Shown here piece by piece: positions 53,413 to 61,987 of a DNA stretch of 64,000 nucleotides. The translations under genes and the position numbers were made by a program. Position 1 is the stretch's first letter, and every line of letters begins with the position of its first letter. Source of the DNA: Streptomyces populi (lineage in GTDB: Bacteria > Actinomycetota > Actinomycetes > Streptomycetales > Streptomycetaceae); contig NZ_KZ626841.1 in the NCBI RefSeq assembly GCF_002911015.1, positions 62,001 through 126,000 on the forward strand, given 5' to 3'. The notes beneath the pieces are model-generated. The model was not told the origin of the DNA, did not search any database, and worked only from the letters and a program-made list of their open reading frames with translations.

Positions 53413-55314
53413 TCAGCGGAACACGTTGTCGGAGTCGTCCAGGATCGACGGATCGCCGATCGACGCCTCCCGGGGAAGGCGCGAGGAGGTCTGGTACATC
53501 GCCTCGATCTCGGCCGCGTACCGCTGGGCGATCGCGTCCCGGCGCAGTTTCAGCGAGGGCGTCAGCAGCCCGTTGGACAGGTCGAAGGGTTCCGGGAGGA
53601 CGCGGAAGACCCGGATGGACTCGGAGCGGGAGACGGTGCTGTTGGCCGCCGCGACCGCGCGCCTGACCTCCTCGCGCAGCTCGTTCTCCTCGCGCGCGTC
53701 CCGGGCGGGCGACTCCCCCTTGGCCCGGGCGGCGCGCCAGTGCGACAGGAACTCGGGGTCCAGGGTGATGAGGGCGCCCACGCAGGGCCTGTTGTCGCCC
53801 ACGACGGCCGCCTGGTGGATGAGCGGATGGACGCGCAGCCGTTCCTCGAGAGCCGCGGGGGCCACGCTCTTGCCCCCGCTGGTGATGATGATGTCCTTCT
53901 TGCGCCCGGTGATGGTCAGATAGCCGTCGGAGTCGACCCGGCCGAGGTCCCCGGTCGCCAGCCAGCCGCCCCGGAACGAGGCGGCGGTCGCCGCGGTGTC
54001 GTTGATGTAGCCCTGGAACACGGAGGGCCCCCACACGAGGATCTCCCCGTCGTCGGAGACCTGTATCTCGGTGCCCGGCAGCGGTCGGCCGACGGTGCCG
54101 AACTTCTCCCGGCCGATGGGCTGGGCGGTGATTCCCCCACTGGTCTCCGTGAGCCCGTACCCGTCGTGGACGAAGATGCCGATCCCCGCGAAGAACAGGG
54201 CGAGTTCACGATTCAGCGGGGAGCCGCCCGAGACGGCTCCGCACACCCGTCCGCCCAGTGCGGCGCGCAGCCGCCGGTACACCGTCTTCTCGTAGAGGGA
54301 GTGCTGGAGCCGCAGATCGAAACCCGGGCCCGGACCCGTGCCCAGCCGCTGCTGTTCCTCGGCCAGGGCGAAGTCCTGCGCGGTGCGCACGGCGCGCTCG
54401 AACAGCACGCCCCGGCCCGCTCGTTGGGAGGCCCGCACGAAGTTCTTGTAGATCCTCTCGAAGACGGACGGGACGGCGTACAGATAGGTCGGCCGGAAGG
54501 AGAGCATGGCCTCGGAGAGGGTCTCCTCCCGCAGGTCCGGTTCGTGCCCCATCAGGATGCCGCCGCGCAGGCAGATCCCCTGGACCATCAGGCCGTACGC
54601 GTGGGAGAAGGGCAGGAAGGCGAGCACGGCCGGCTGGGTGCCCGGCGGGGCCGCCGTCTGCCGCCAGCCCTCGAGCAGCGTGTCGCAGGGGCTCGCCAGG
54701 CTGCGATGGCTCAGGGCGCAGCCCCTGGGCTGTCCCGTGGTGCCGGAGGTGTACGCGACGACCGCGGTGGAGTCGGCCAGCACGATCCGGCGCAGCGAGT
54801 CGACCGCGGTCGCGGGTATCGTCCGGCCGCGTTCCACCAGCTGGGCCATCGCCCCGGTGTCCAACTGCCAGACGTGGCGCAGGAACGGGAGCGCGGCACA
54901 CGCCGAGCCGACCGTCATGATGCCCTGCTCGTCCTCGACGACCACACCCACGCAGTGCGCGTCCTGCAGGATCCACGCGACCTGTTCGTGCGACGACGTC
55001 GGGTAGACCGGAACGACCTCGGCGCCCACCGACCACAGGGCATAGCTGAGCACCGTCCACTCGTAGCGGGTGCGCGCCATGATGGCCACACGGTCGCCCG
55101 GCCGGATGCCGGACCGGACGAACCCCCGTGCCACGTCGACCACTTCGTCCCACAGCTCGACCGCCGTCACCTGGATCCAGCCCCCCGGGTGCCCCTCGGC
55201 GCGGCGCGCGAGCTGCGGCAGATCAGGGGTGCTGAGGGCCGCTTCGCGGAGGCTGTCGGCGAGTCCCCCCTGGGTGGGCGCGGCCGGCGGTGCGGAAAGG
55301 TGGGACTGATGCAT
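53413..55314 (-). CDS. Long-chain acyl-CoA ligase (AMP-dependent synthetase)
   Basis: The 633-residue protein has the adenylate-forming signatures: the AMP-binding P-loop region VVAYTSGTTGQPRGCALSH, DGYGLTETSGG, GGWLATGDLGRVD and the C-terminal GRKKDIIITSGGKSVAP with catalytic Lys. It should activate a fatty acid with ATP and CoA. The ATG at 55314 follows GGAG at 6 nt; a longer frame reaches 55548. The gene is divergent from sthA and its upstream region is shared with it. There is no cognate transporter nearby. Confidence 0.9.
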   Translation of the reverse strand: MHQSHLSAPPAAPTQGGLADSLREAALSTPDLPQLARRAEGHPGGWIQVTAVELWDEVVDVARGFVRSGIRPGDRVAIMARTRYEWTVLSYALWSVGAEVVPVYPTSSHEQVAWILQDAHCVGVVVEDEQGIMTVGSACAALPFLRHVWQLDTGAMAQLVERGRTIPATAVDSLRRIVLADSTAVVAYTSGTTGQPRGCALSHRSLASPCDTLLEGWRQTAAPPGTQPAVLAFLPFSHAYGLMVQGICLRGGILMGHEPDLREETLSEAMLSFRPTYLYAVPSVFERIYKNFVRASQRAGRGVLFERAVRTAQDFALAEEQQRLGTGPGPGFDLRLQHSLYEKTVYRRLRAALGGRVCGAVSGGSPLNRELALFFAGIGIFVHDGYGLTETSGGITAQPIGREKFGTVGRPLPGTEIQVSDDGEILVWGPSVFQGYINDTAATAASFRGGWLATGDLGRVDSDGYLTITGRKKDIIITSGGKSVAPAALEERLRVHPLIHQAAVVGDNRPCVGALITLDPEFLSHWRAARAKGESPARDAREENELREEVRRAVAAANSTVSRSESIRVFRVLPEPFDLSNGLLTPSLKLRRDAIAQRYAAEIEAMYQTSSRLPREASIGDPSILDDSDNVFR

Positions 55315-55598
55315 TCGCCGCTCCGGAGTTCTCCTCGACGTGACCTCACCCCCGGAGGCGCCGATGCCAAGGGTTCCCGAATGTAGCCCACACGGGGCGC
55401 GGCCCGCGCCCCATTCCGGCATGCGTTCGCCCGCCGCTGAGTCTTCGCCGTTCCGCCTTCCCCTCCGCCCGGCCGAAACACCGTCAGCCGCCCGCCCGGA
55501 AGCCGCCCCGGTGGTGCCGGCGCCGTGCTCCGGTGCTTCATCCGTCACTCGGGCGACTGATCACTCGCTCACCCTTCCGGGAAGAGGGCCCGGGCTGA

Positions 55599-55604
55599 CA
55601 GACT
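55599..55604 (+). promoter_or_regulatory. Leaderless-type -10 element before sthA
   Basis: CAGACT ends exactly 6 nt before the GTG at 55611. No Shine-Dalgarno sequence is present. Confidence 0.35.
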
Positions 55605-55610
55605 CCGCTG

Positions 55611-57014
55611 GTGCGCGACTTCGACATGATTGTCATCGGATCCGGCCCGGGCGGGCAGAAGGCCGCCATCGCCGCGGCGAAGCTCGGCCGTCGGGTCGCC
55701 GTCATCGACCGCCCCGACATGGTCGGCGGGGTCTCCATCCACACCGGGACCATCCCCTCCAAGACCCTGCGCGAGGCGGTGCTGTACCTCAGTGGGATCG
55801 GCCAGCGGGATCTGTACGGCCAGAGCTACCGCCTGAAGGAGGACATCACCGTCGCCGATCTGACCGCTCGCACCGAGCACGTGGTCAGCCGCGAGGTGGA
55901 CGTCATCCGCAGCCAGCTCTCCCGCAACCACATCTCCCTGTTCGCCGGCATCGGCCGCTTCGTGGACGACCACACCGTCGCCCTGGTCGAGGCGAACGGC
56001 AACGAGAAGCGGCTGAGCGCCGACCACATCGTCATCGCCACGGGCACGCGTCCGGCACGGCCCGAGTCCGTCGCCTTCGACGGGCGGACGATCATGGACT
56101 CGGACAACGTCCTGAACCTGGAGCAGGTGCCGCGCTCCATGGTCATCGTCGGCGCCGGTGTGATCGGCATGGAGTACGCCTCCATGTTCGCCGCCCTCGG
56201 CTCGAAGATCACGGTCGTCGAGAAGCGGGCCGGGATGCTCGACTTCTGTGACGTCGAGGTGATCGAGTCGCTGAAGTACCACCTGCGGGACCTGGCCGTC
56301 ACCTTCCGGTTCGGCGAGACGGTCGCCGCCGTGGAGAGCCACGCCCGGGGCACGCTCACGGTCCTGGAGAGCGGCAAGAAGATACCCGCCGACGCGGTCA
56401 TGTACTCGGCCGGACGACAGGGCCTGACCGACGAACTCGACCTGGGCAAGGCGGGGTTGTCCGCCGACCCGCGCGGCCGGATCACCGTCGACGAGCACTA
56501 CCGCACCGAGGTGCCGCACATCTACGCCGTCGGTGACGTCATCGGCTTCCCGGCGCTCGCGGCCACCTCGATGGAACAGGGCCGTACGGCGGCGTACCAC
56601 GCCTGCGGCGAGCCGGTGAACCGGATGCACGACCAGCAGCCGATCGGCATCTACACCATCCCGGAGATCAGCTTCATCGGCCGCACCGAGGACCAGCTCA
56701 CCGAGGACCGCGTGCCGTTCGAGGTGGGCATCTCCCGCTATCGGGAACTGGCCCGGGGGCAGATCATCGGCGACTCGCACGGCATGCTGAAGCTGCTGGT
56801 CTCGCCCGAGGACCGCAAGCTCCTCGGCGTCCACTGCTTCGGCACCGGCGCGACCGAGCTCATCCACATCGGCCAGTCCGTCATGGGCTGCGGCGGAACC
56901 GTCGACTATCTGGTCGACGCCGTCTTCAACTACCCGACCCTCGCCGAGTCCTACAAGGTCGCCGCGCTGGACGCGACCAACAAGATCCGGCAGATCGACC
57001 GCCTCAGGGACTGA
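55611..57014 (+). CDS. sthA: Soluble (Si-specific) NAD(P)+ transhydrogenase
   Basis: The 467-residue protein is a flavoprotein disulfide-reductase-fold transhydrogenase. FAD binding is at [15 protein letters not shown], the second nucleotide motif is [16 protein letters not shown], and [18 protein letters not shown] contacts FAD. As in SthA, the usual CxxxxC redox pair is replaced ([15 protein letters not shown]). The C-terminal region contains [11 protein letters not shown]. It balances NADPH and NADH pools. The GTG at 55611 gives the family N-terminus and appears leaderless. A strong terminator follows at 57079-57122. Confidence 0.92.
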   Translation: MRDFDMIVIGSGPGGQKAAIAAAKLGRRVAVIDRPDMVGGVSIHTGTIPSKTLREAVLYLSGIGQRDLYGQSYRLKEDITVADLTARTEHVVSREVDVIRSQLSRNHISLFAGIGRFVDDHTVALVEANGNEKRLSADHIVIATGTRPARPESVAFDGRTIMDSDNVLNLEQVPRSMVIVGAGVIGMEYASMFAALGSKITVVEKRAGMLDFCDVEVIESLKYHLRDLAVTFRFGETVAAVESHARGTLTVLESGKKIPADAVMYSAGRQGLTDELDLGKAGLSADPRGRITVDEHYRTEVPHIYAVGDVIGFPALAATSMEQGRTAAYHACGEPVNRMHDQQPIGIYTIPEISFIGRTEDQLTEDRVPFEVGISRYRELARGQIIGDSHGMLKLLVSPEDRKLLGVHCFGTGATELIHIGQSVMGCGGTVDYLVDAVFNYPTLAESYKVAALDATNKIRQIDRLRD

Positions 57015-57078
57015 CCGCGGTACGGGACTTCGCGAAGGAACTGCGCGACACGGTCCCGGCGTGGGACCGTGGACACCG

Positions 57079-57122
57079 GGTCTGGCCCGTCGCTCCCCCC
57101 GTGGTGACGGGCCAGACCTTTT
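57079..57122 (+). terminator. Rho-independent terminator of sthA
   Basis: GGTCTGGCCCGTC (57079-57091) pairs with GACGGGCCAGACC (57106-57118) in a 13-bp perfect stem with a 14-nt loop, followed directly by TTTT. A U tract is uncommon in this genome, so this is a classic terminator. Confidence 0.85.
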
Positions 57123-57311
57123 CGCCGTGAACGGCCGACGCCCGCTCGCTCACCGCCGGGGACCGCCCGCGGCGGCACCGGACGCGGGCCCGGCAGGAAA
57201 GCCGCCGGTGCCGGAACTATCGTGAGGAACGGCCGGTCCGTGCCGGAGCCCCAGGACCCGACGGGACCGACTCGACGGCGGCCGTGTGCCGTCCCGAGGA
57301 GGAGGATCCTG

Positions 57312-58253
57312 ATGAACGGCACGATGCGCGCGGTGCGCGGCCATCGCAGGGGCGGGCCCGAGGAACTGATCTACGAGGACGCGCCGAAGCCGGTTCCGGT
57401 CCACGGCGACGTGCTGGTCGAGGTGCGGGCGGCGTCGGTCACCCCGGGGGAGCTCGGCTGGGACGCGACCTGGACCGACGGCCTCGACGGCGGCAGCCCG
57501 CGCCTGCCGGTCGTACCCTCCAAGGAGGTCTCGGGGGTGGTGGCCGAACTCGGCCACGGAGTCACGGAGTTCAGGCCCGGCGAGGCGGTGTACGGCCTGA
57601 TCCCCTTCACCCGGGACGGGGCGGCCGCCGAGTTCGTGACCGTTCCCGCGGGGGTGCTCGCCGCGAAGCCGGGTTCGCTCGACCACGAGCGGACGGCCGC
57701 GCTGCCGCTCGCGGGCCTCACCGCCTGGCAGGGGCTGGCCGACCACGCGGGCCTCACGTCGGGAGCGCGCGTGCTGGTGCACGGCGGCGCGGGCGGGGTG
57801 GGCTCGCTCGCCGTGCAGGTCGCGGCCGCGCTGGGGGCCCGGGTGACGGCCACCGCCTCGGCCGGCGACCTGGACTTCGTGCGGGGCCTGGGCGCGGACG
57901 AAGTGATCGACTACGCGGGGCAGCGCTTCGAGGACGAGGTGAAGGACGCGGACATCGTCTTCGACACCGTCGGAGGGGACACCCTGGCCCGGTCCTGGGA
58001 GGTGCTGCGTCCGGGCGGAGTCCTCGTGAGCGTCGTCGAGCCGCCCGAGCCGCCGGCCGGGGCGGACGCCCGCGCGGTGTTCTTCGTGGTCGAGCCGGAC
58101 CGCGCCGGTCTGGAAGAGCTGACGGCACTCGTCGAGGCGGGCCGGCTGATCCCGCAGGTCGACCGGATCGTTCCCCTGGAGAGCGCCCCGGGGGCCTACG
58201 CGGCCCTCGAACGCGAGCACCGGCGGGGCAAGATCGTACTGCGGGTTTCCTAG
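57312..58253 (+). CDS. Zinc-independent MDR-family NADPH:quinone oxidoreductase-like protein
   Basis: The 313-residue protein has the medium-chain dehydrogenase layout without zinc ligands. The N-terminal catalytic domain includes GGPEELIYEDAPKPVPVHGDVLVEVRAASVTPGEL. The Rossmann motif is VLVHGGAGGVGSLAVQVAAALGARV. The active-site Cys and His of zinc forms are not visible. It should reduce quinones or enones with NADPH. GAGGAGG precedes the ATG at 57312. A strong hairpin follows at 58264-58300. Confidence 0.85.
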   Translation: MNGTMRAVRGHRRGGPEELIYEDAPKPVPVHGDVLVEVRAASVTPGELGWDATWTDGLDGGSPRLPVVPSKEVSGVVAELGHGVTEFRPGEAVYGLIPFTRDGAAAEFVTVPAGVLAAKPGSLDHERTAALPLAGLTAWQGLADHAGLTSGARVLVHGGAGGVGSLAVQVAAALGARVTATASAGDLDFVRGLGADEVIDYAGQRFEDEVKDADIVFDTVGGDTLARSWEVLRPGGVLVSVVEPPEPPAGADARAVFFVVEPDRAGLEELTALVEAGRLIPQVDRIVPLESAPGAYAALEREHRRGKIVLRVS

Positions 58254-58263
58254 GCCCTGGCCG

Positions 58264-58300
58264 GGCCTGCTTCCCGGGTCCCCGGGCCGGGAAGCAGGCC
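58264..58300 (+). terminator. Terminator of the MDR gene
   Basis: GGCCTGCTTCCCGG (58264-58277) pairs with CCGGGAAGCAGGCC (58287-58300) in a 14-bp perfect stem with a 9-nt loop, 11 bp beyond the stop. Confidence 0.75.
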
Positions 58301-58493
58301 GCTCCGGGCGTTCCCGTGCCGACGGCGACGGCCACTCCTGTGCCGTGGGGCCGCCGCCCGGGGCCGTCGCTCCCGTTCCGGGGACCGCCCGTCGGACCGT
58401 CGCTCCCGTTCCGGGGCCGTCCCCGCGGCCGCCGCCTCCGCGCCGGAGCCGTTCCCGGCGGCAGTCGCTCCGTGCCGTGGGGGCCGTCACACG

Positions 58494-58522
58494 TGACAGC
58501 GGGGGTGAACAAGCGCTTAGAT
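58494..58522 (+). promoter_or_regulatory. Promoter of the MoxR/VWA unit with an AAGCGCTT site
   Basis: TGACAG at 58494-58499 and TTAGAT at 58517-58522 are 17 bp apart (or GTGACA one base earlier). The octamer AAGCGCTT (58511-58518) overlaps the -10 hexamer and is the same as in the pectate lyase promoter. The rest of the gap from 58254 holds the terminator and no gene. Confidence 0.5.
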
Positions 58523-58523
58523 A

Positions 58524-59423
58524 GTGAGCCCGACCTCGTCCGCGCGCGTGCTGGAGGCCCCGTTGCTGTTCACATCCGTCGACGACGTCTCCGCACGCCT
58601 CGCCGACGCGGGCTATCTGGCGTCGCCCGCCGTCGCCACCACGGTCTTCCTGGCCGACCGGCTCGGCAAACCCCTTCTGGTGGAGGGTCCGGCCGGTGTG
58701 GGCAAGACCGAACTGGCCAAGGCCGTCGCCGAGGTCGCCGGAGCCCGCCTCGTCCGCCTCCAGTGCTACGAAGGCGTCGACGAGTCACGGGCGTTGTACG
58801 AGTGGAACCACGCCAAGCAGCTCCTGCGCATCACCGCCGGCCGGGACGAGACGTGGGACGAGACGCGCACGGACATCTTCTCCGAGGAGTTCCTGCTGCC
58901 GCGCCCGCTGCTGACCGCCATCCGCGGCGACGACCCCAAGGTCCTGCTGATCGACGAGACCGACAAGGCCGACATCGAGATCGAGGGCCTGCTCCTCGAA
59001 GTGCTCAGCGACTTCCAGGTCACCGTCCCCGAACTGGGCACGATCACGGCGACCAGCCGCCCCTTCGTGGTGCTCACCTCGAACGCGAGCCGTGAGCTGT
59101 CCGAAGCCCTGCGCCGCCGCTGTCTCTTCCTCCACATAGGCTTTCCCGAGGAGGAGTTGGAGCGCCGGATCGTCGGGCTGAAGGTGCCCGGACTCGACGA
59201 GGCGCTCACCGAGTCAGTGGTGCGGGTCGTCGGGGCGCTGCGGGAGATGGACCTGCGCAAGGCCCCCTCCGTCGCCGAGACCGTCGACTGGGCCCGCACC
59301 CTGCTCGCACTGGGCGCCTCCACCCTCGACGAGAACGTCGTGCGCGACAGCCTCGGCGTGATCCTCAAGCACCAGGACGACGTGCTGAAGGCGGCGGCCA
59401 AGCTCGACCTGGGCGCCGTGTGA
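58524..59423 (+). CDS. MoxR-type AAA+ ATPase
   Basis: The 299-residue protein has Walker A GPAGVGKT (55-62), Walker B KVLLIDETDKAD (139-150, DE at 144-145), sensor-1 VLTSNASREL and the arginine-finger region ALRRRCLFLHI. MoxR AAA+ proteins act as chaperones that insert cofactors or assemble complexes together with a VWA partner. The partner is the next gene, whose GTG overlaps this stop (59420-59423). The GTG at 58524 has no ribosome binding site; the in-frame GTG at 58548 would also give a full domain and better fits the predicted transcription start near 58530. Confidence 0.85.
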   Translation: MSPTSSARVLEAPLLFTSVDDVSARLADAGYLASPAVATTVFLADRLGKPLLVEGPAGVGKTELAKAVAEVAGARLVRLQCYEGVDESRALYEWNHAKQLLRITAGRDETWDETRTDIFSEEFLLPRPLLTAIRGDDPKVLLIDETDKADIEIEGLLLEVLSDFQVTVPELGTITATSRPFVVLTSNASRELSEALRRRCLFLHIGFPEEELERRIVGLKVPGLDEALTESVVRVVGALREMDLRKAPSVAETVDWARTLLALGASTLDENVVRDSLGVILKHQDDVLKAAAKLDLGAV

Positions 59424-60790
59424 ACGCCGCCGCGCCGGCGGACGGTGCCGCCGACCGGCTGACGGGACTCGTCGGCGCGCTGCGCTCGCACGGCGTGCGG
59501 ATCGGCACCGGCGAGACCGTGGACGCCGCTCGGGCGGTGGCCGCGCTGGGCTTCGCCGACCGCGACCGGCTGCGCGAGGGACTGGCCGCCACCCTGCTCC
59601 ACAACCCGGGACAGCGCCGGGTGTTCGACCCCGTCTTCGACGTGTACTTCCCGCGCGGCGTCGGCGGGCCGGACGGCGGGGCGCCCGCGGACCGGGAGGA
59701 GCTGCGGGACCGGCTCACGGCCGCCCTGGCCGCGAACGACCAAGCCCTGCTGGGGCAGTTGGCGATCGAGGCCGTCGACGGTTTCGGCGGCTACGGGGGC
59801 ACGGCGGCTACGGACGGCTGGTCCTCGTACCAGACGCTCGACCGGTTGCGGCCGCAGACGCTGATGGTCCGTGTGCGGGACGCCGTCCGTGCGCAGGGGG
59901 GCGCGGCGGGGTTCACCGACCGGCTCCTCGAGGACGAGGTCCGGCGGCGCATCGAGGTGTTCCGCGGGCAGGTCGCGACGGAGGCACGGCGCCGGATCGC
60001 CGAGCGGCGCGACCGTGACGAGATCGCCCGGCGCGCGGTGGCCCCGACCGCCGACCGCGTCGACTTCCTGTTCGCCGGCCGCGACCGGCTCGCCGAACTG
60101 CGCAGGGCCGTACAGCCGCTCGCGCGCAAACTGGCCACCCGCCTCGCCGCGCGCCGCCGCCGGGCCCGCCGCGGCACGATCGATCTGCGCCGGACCCTGC
60201 GCGGATCGCTGTCCACGGGCGGGGTGCCGATGCGCCCCGTGCTGCGCAGACGCCGTCCCGTGCGGCCCGAACTGGTGCTGCTGTGCGACGTGTCGGGGTC
60301 GGTGTCGGGTTTCTCGGACTTCACGATGCTGCTGGTGCAGGCGCTGCGCGACGAGTTCAGCAAGGTGCGGGTGTTCGCCTTCGTCAACCGGGTCGACGAG
60401 GTGACCGGGCTGATCGGGCCCGGCGCCGCCGACCCCGAGGGGCTGAGCGCCCGGATCCGCGCGGAGGCGGCGATCACGGGTTGGCACGGCAGCAGCGACT
60501 ACGGCGTCGCGTTCGGCGAGTTCGCCGAGCGGTACACCGGCGCGGTCGGCTCCCGGACGACCGTCTTGGTGCTCGGGGACGCCCGTACGAACATGAGTGA
60601 TCCCAATCTGCCCGCCGTGCGGCAGCTCACCCGGCAGGCCCGCCGCTTCCACTGGCTGAACCCCGAGGCGCGCTCGCAGTGGGGCACGGGCGACTCGGCG
60701 GCCCTCGCCTACGCCGAGCTCGTGGAGATGCACGAGTGCCGCAACGCCCAGCAGCTCAGCGCGCTGATCGGCCGTCTGCTGCCCGTCTGA
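59420..60790 (+). CDS. VWA/CoxE-like metal-ion-adhesion-site protein
   Basis: The 456-residue protein has an N-terminal helical region, a basic stretch (RKLATRLAARRRRARRGTIDLRRTLR), and a C-terminal VWA domain with an intact MIDAS (D290-V-S-G-S294 in LLCDVSGSVSG, later TGWHGSSDYG and GDARTNMSD). CoxE-like VWA proteins bind a protein target or metal and work with a MoxR ATPase. It overlaps the MoxR gene by 4 bp and is clearly co-translated. No obvious client (for example a CO dehydrogenase) lies in the window. Confidence 0.85.
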   Translation: MNAAAPADGAADRLTGLVGALRSHGVRIGTGETVDAARAVAALGFADRDRLREGLAATLLHNPGQRRVFDPVFDVYFPRGVGGPDGGAPADREELRDRLTAALAANDQALLGQLAIEAVDGFGGYGGTAATDGWSSYQTLDRLRPQTLMVRVRDAVRAQGGAAGFTDRLLEDEVRRRIEVFRGQVATEARRRIAERRDRDEIARRAVAPTADRVDFLFAGRDRLAELRRAVQPLARKLATRLAARRRRARRGTIDLRRTLRGSLSTGGVPMRPVLRRRRPVRPELVLLCDVSGSVSGFSDFTMLLVQALRDEFSKVRVFAFVNRVDEVTGLIGPGAADPEGLSARIRAEAAITGWHGSSDYGVAFGEFAERYTGAVGSRTTVLVLGDARTNMSDPNLPAVRQLTRQARRFHWLNPEARSQWGTGDSAALAYAELVEMHECRNAQQLSALIGRLLPV

Positions 60791-60817
60791 GGCGCCCGCG
60801 GGCGCGACGGGGGCGCC
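60791..60817. terminator. Hairpin between convergent VWA and alpha/beta hydrolase genes
   Basis: GGCGCCC (60791-60797) pairs with GGGCGCC (60811-60817) around 13 nt, right after the VWA stop. Confidence 0.4.
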
Positions 60818-60839
60818 AGGTTCTCACCGCGGCCGGCCG

Positions 60840-61811
60840 TCACGACGCCAGGAGTCTGCGCAGCCAGGCGATCCGGGCGGCGCGGGCGGTCCGGGCGAGC
60901 ACGGTGTGCGGGGCGAAGGCGTCGAAGCCGTGGAAGCCGCCGGGCCACACGTGCAGCTCGGCCACCCCGCCCGCCCGCCAGATCCGCGACGCGTAGTCGA
61001 CGACCTCGTCCCGGAAGGTCTCCGCGGAGCCGACGTCGAGGAAGGCCGGGGGCAGCCCGGACAGGTCCGAGGCCCGTGCCGGGGCGGCGTAAGGGGGCAC
61101 GTCCGGGCCGCCGCGGGCGTCGCCCAGCACGGCGGTCCAGGCGGTTTCGTTGGCCGTACGGTCCCAGGCGCCGACGCCCGCCATCTGGTGCGCGGACGTG
61201 GTGTCGTTGCGGTCGTCGAGCATCGGGTACATCAGGACCTGCCCGAGCGGTCGGGGCCCCTCGCGGTCCCTGGCGAGCAGGGTGAGCGCCGCGGTGAGGC
61301 CGCCGCCCGCGCTGGCCCCCGCGACCACGATCCGTTCCGGATCGCCGCCGAGCTCACCGGCGTGCCGCGCCGTCCACAACAGACCGGCGTAGACGTCCTC
61401 CACCCCGGCCGGATACGGGTGTTCGGGGGCCAGCCGGTACTCCACGGACACGACGACCGCGTCCAGTTCCCTCGCCCACTCCAGGACGAGCTCCACCCCG
61501 GCCCGGTTGTTGCCGAGGACCATGCCGCCGCCGTGGGAGTGGTAGATCACCGGGCGGGGCCCGTTCCCCGGGGGCGCCAGGGGGCTGATGACGAGCAGCG
61601 AGATGTCGGGAGAGCCCTCGGGCCCCGGCACCGTCAGGTCCGTGGTCGTGAAGGCGCCGCCGTCGGTGAGGTCGTACGCGGGTACGGCGGATTCGGGGAC
61701 CGCGCGCAGGGCGGCGATGTCCGCCAGGCTCGGCCCGGACGGCGCGGACGGTCCGACCGCCGCGAGCGCGGCGGCCAGCTCGGGGTCGAACGGGGGCGGT
61801 ACCAACAGCAT
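60840..61811 (-). CDS. Alpha/beta hydrolase, HSL-like family
   Basis: The 323-residue protein has the hormone-sensitive-lipase-type oxyanion motif HSHGGGMVLGNN and the nucleophile elbow VVAGASAGGGL with the catalytic Ser. A late Asp (LPPAFLDVGSAETFRDEV) and His (HVWPGGFHGFDAFAP) complete the triad. It should hydrolyse short- to medium-chain esters. It has no signal peptide. The ATG at 61811 follows GAGGAG. Confidence 0.87.
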   Translation of the reverse strand: MLLVPPPFDPELAAALAAVGPSAPSGPSLADIAALRAVPESAVPAYDLTDGGAFTTTDLTVPGPEGSPDISLLVISPLAPPGNGPRPVIYHSHGGGMVLGNNRAGVELVLEWARELDAVVVSVEYRLAPEHPYPAGVEDVYAGLLWTARHAGELGGDPERIVVAGASAGGGLTAALTLLARDREGPRPLGQVLMYPMLDDRNDTTSAHQMAGVGAWDRTANETAWTAVLGDARGGPDVPPYAAPARASDLSGLPPAFLDVGSAETFRDEVVDYASRIWRAGGVAELHVWPGGFHGFDAFAPHTVLARTARAARIAWLRRLLAS

Positions 61812-61987
61812 GACGTCTCCTCGCGCCGAGCCCGGCGGCTCCCGGATCCCATGATCGGGCGCCGTGCTCCCGGACCGGGAGCCGCCGTACGGCGGAACCT
61901 GCCCGCGACCCGGCCGGCCATGCGCGCCCCGGTGACGCCCGAAGGCGCCACCGGGGCGAACGGCGGAGCGGGTCCCGAGGGGAAGGG

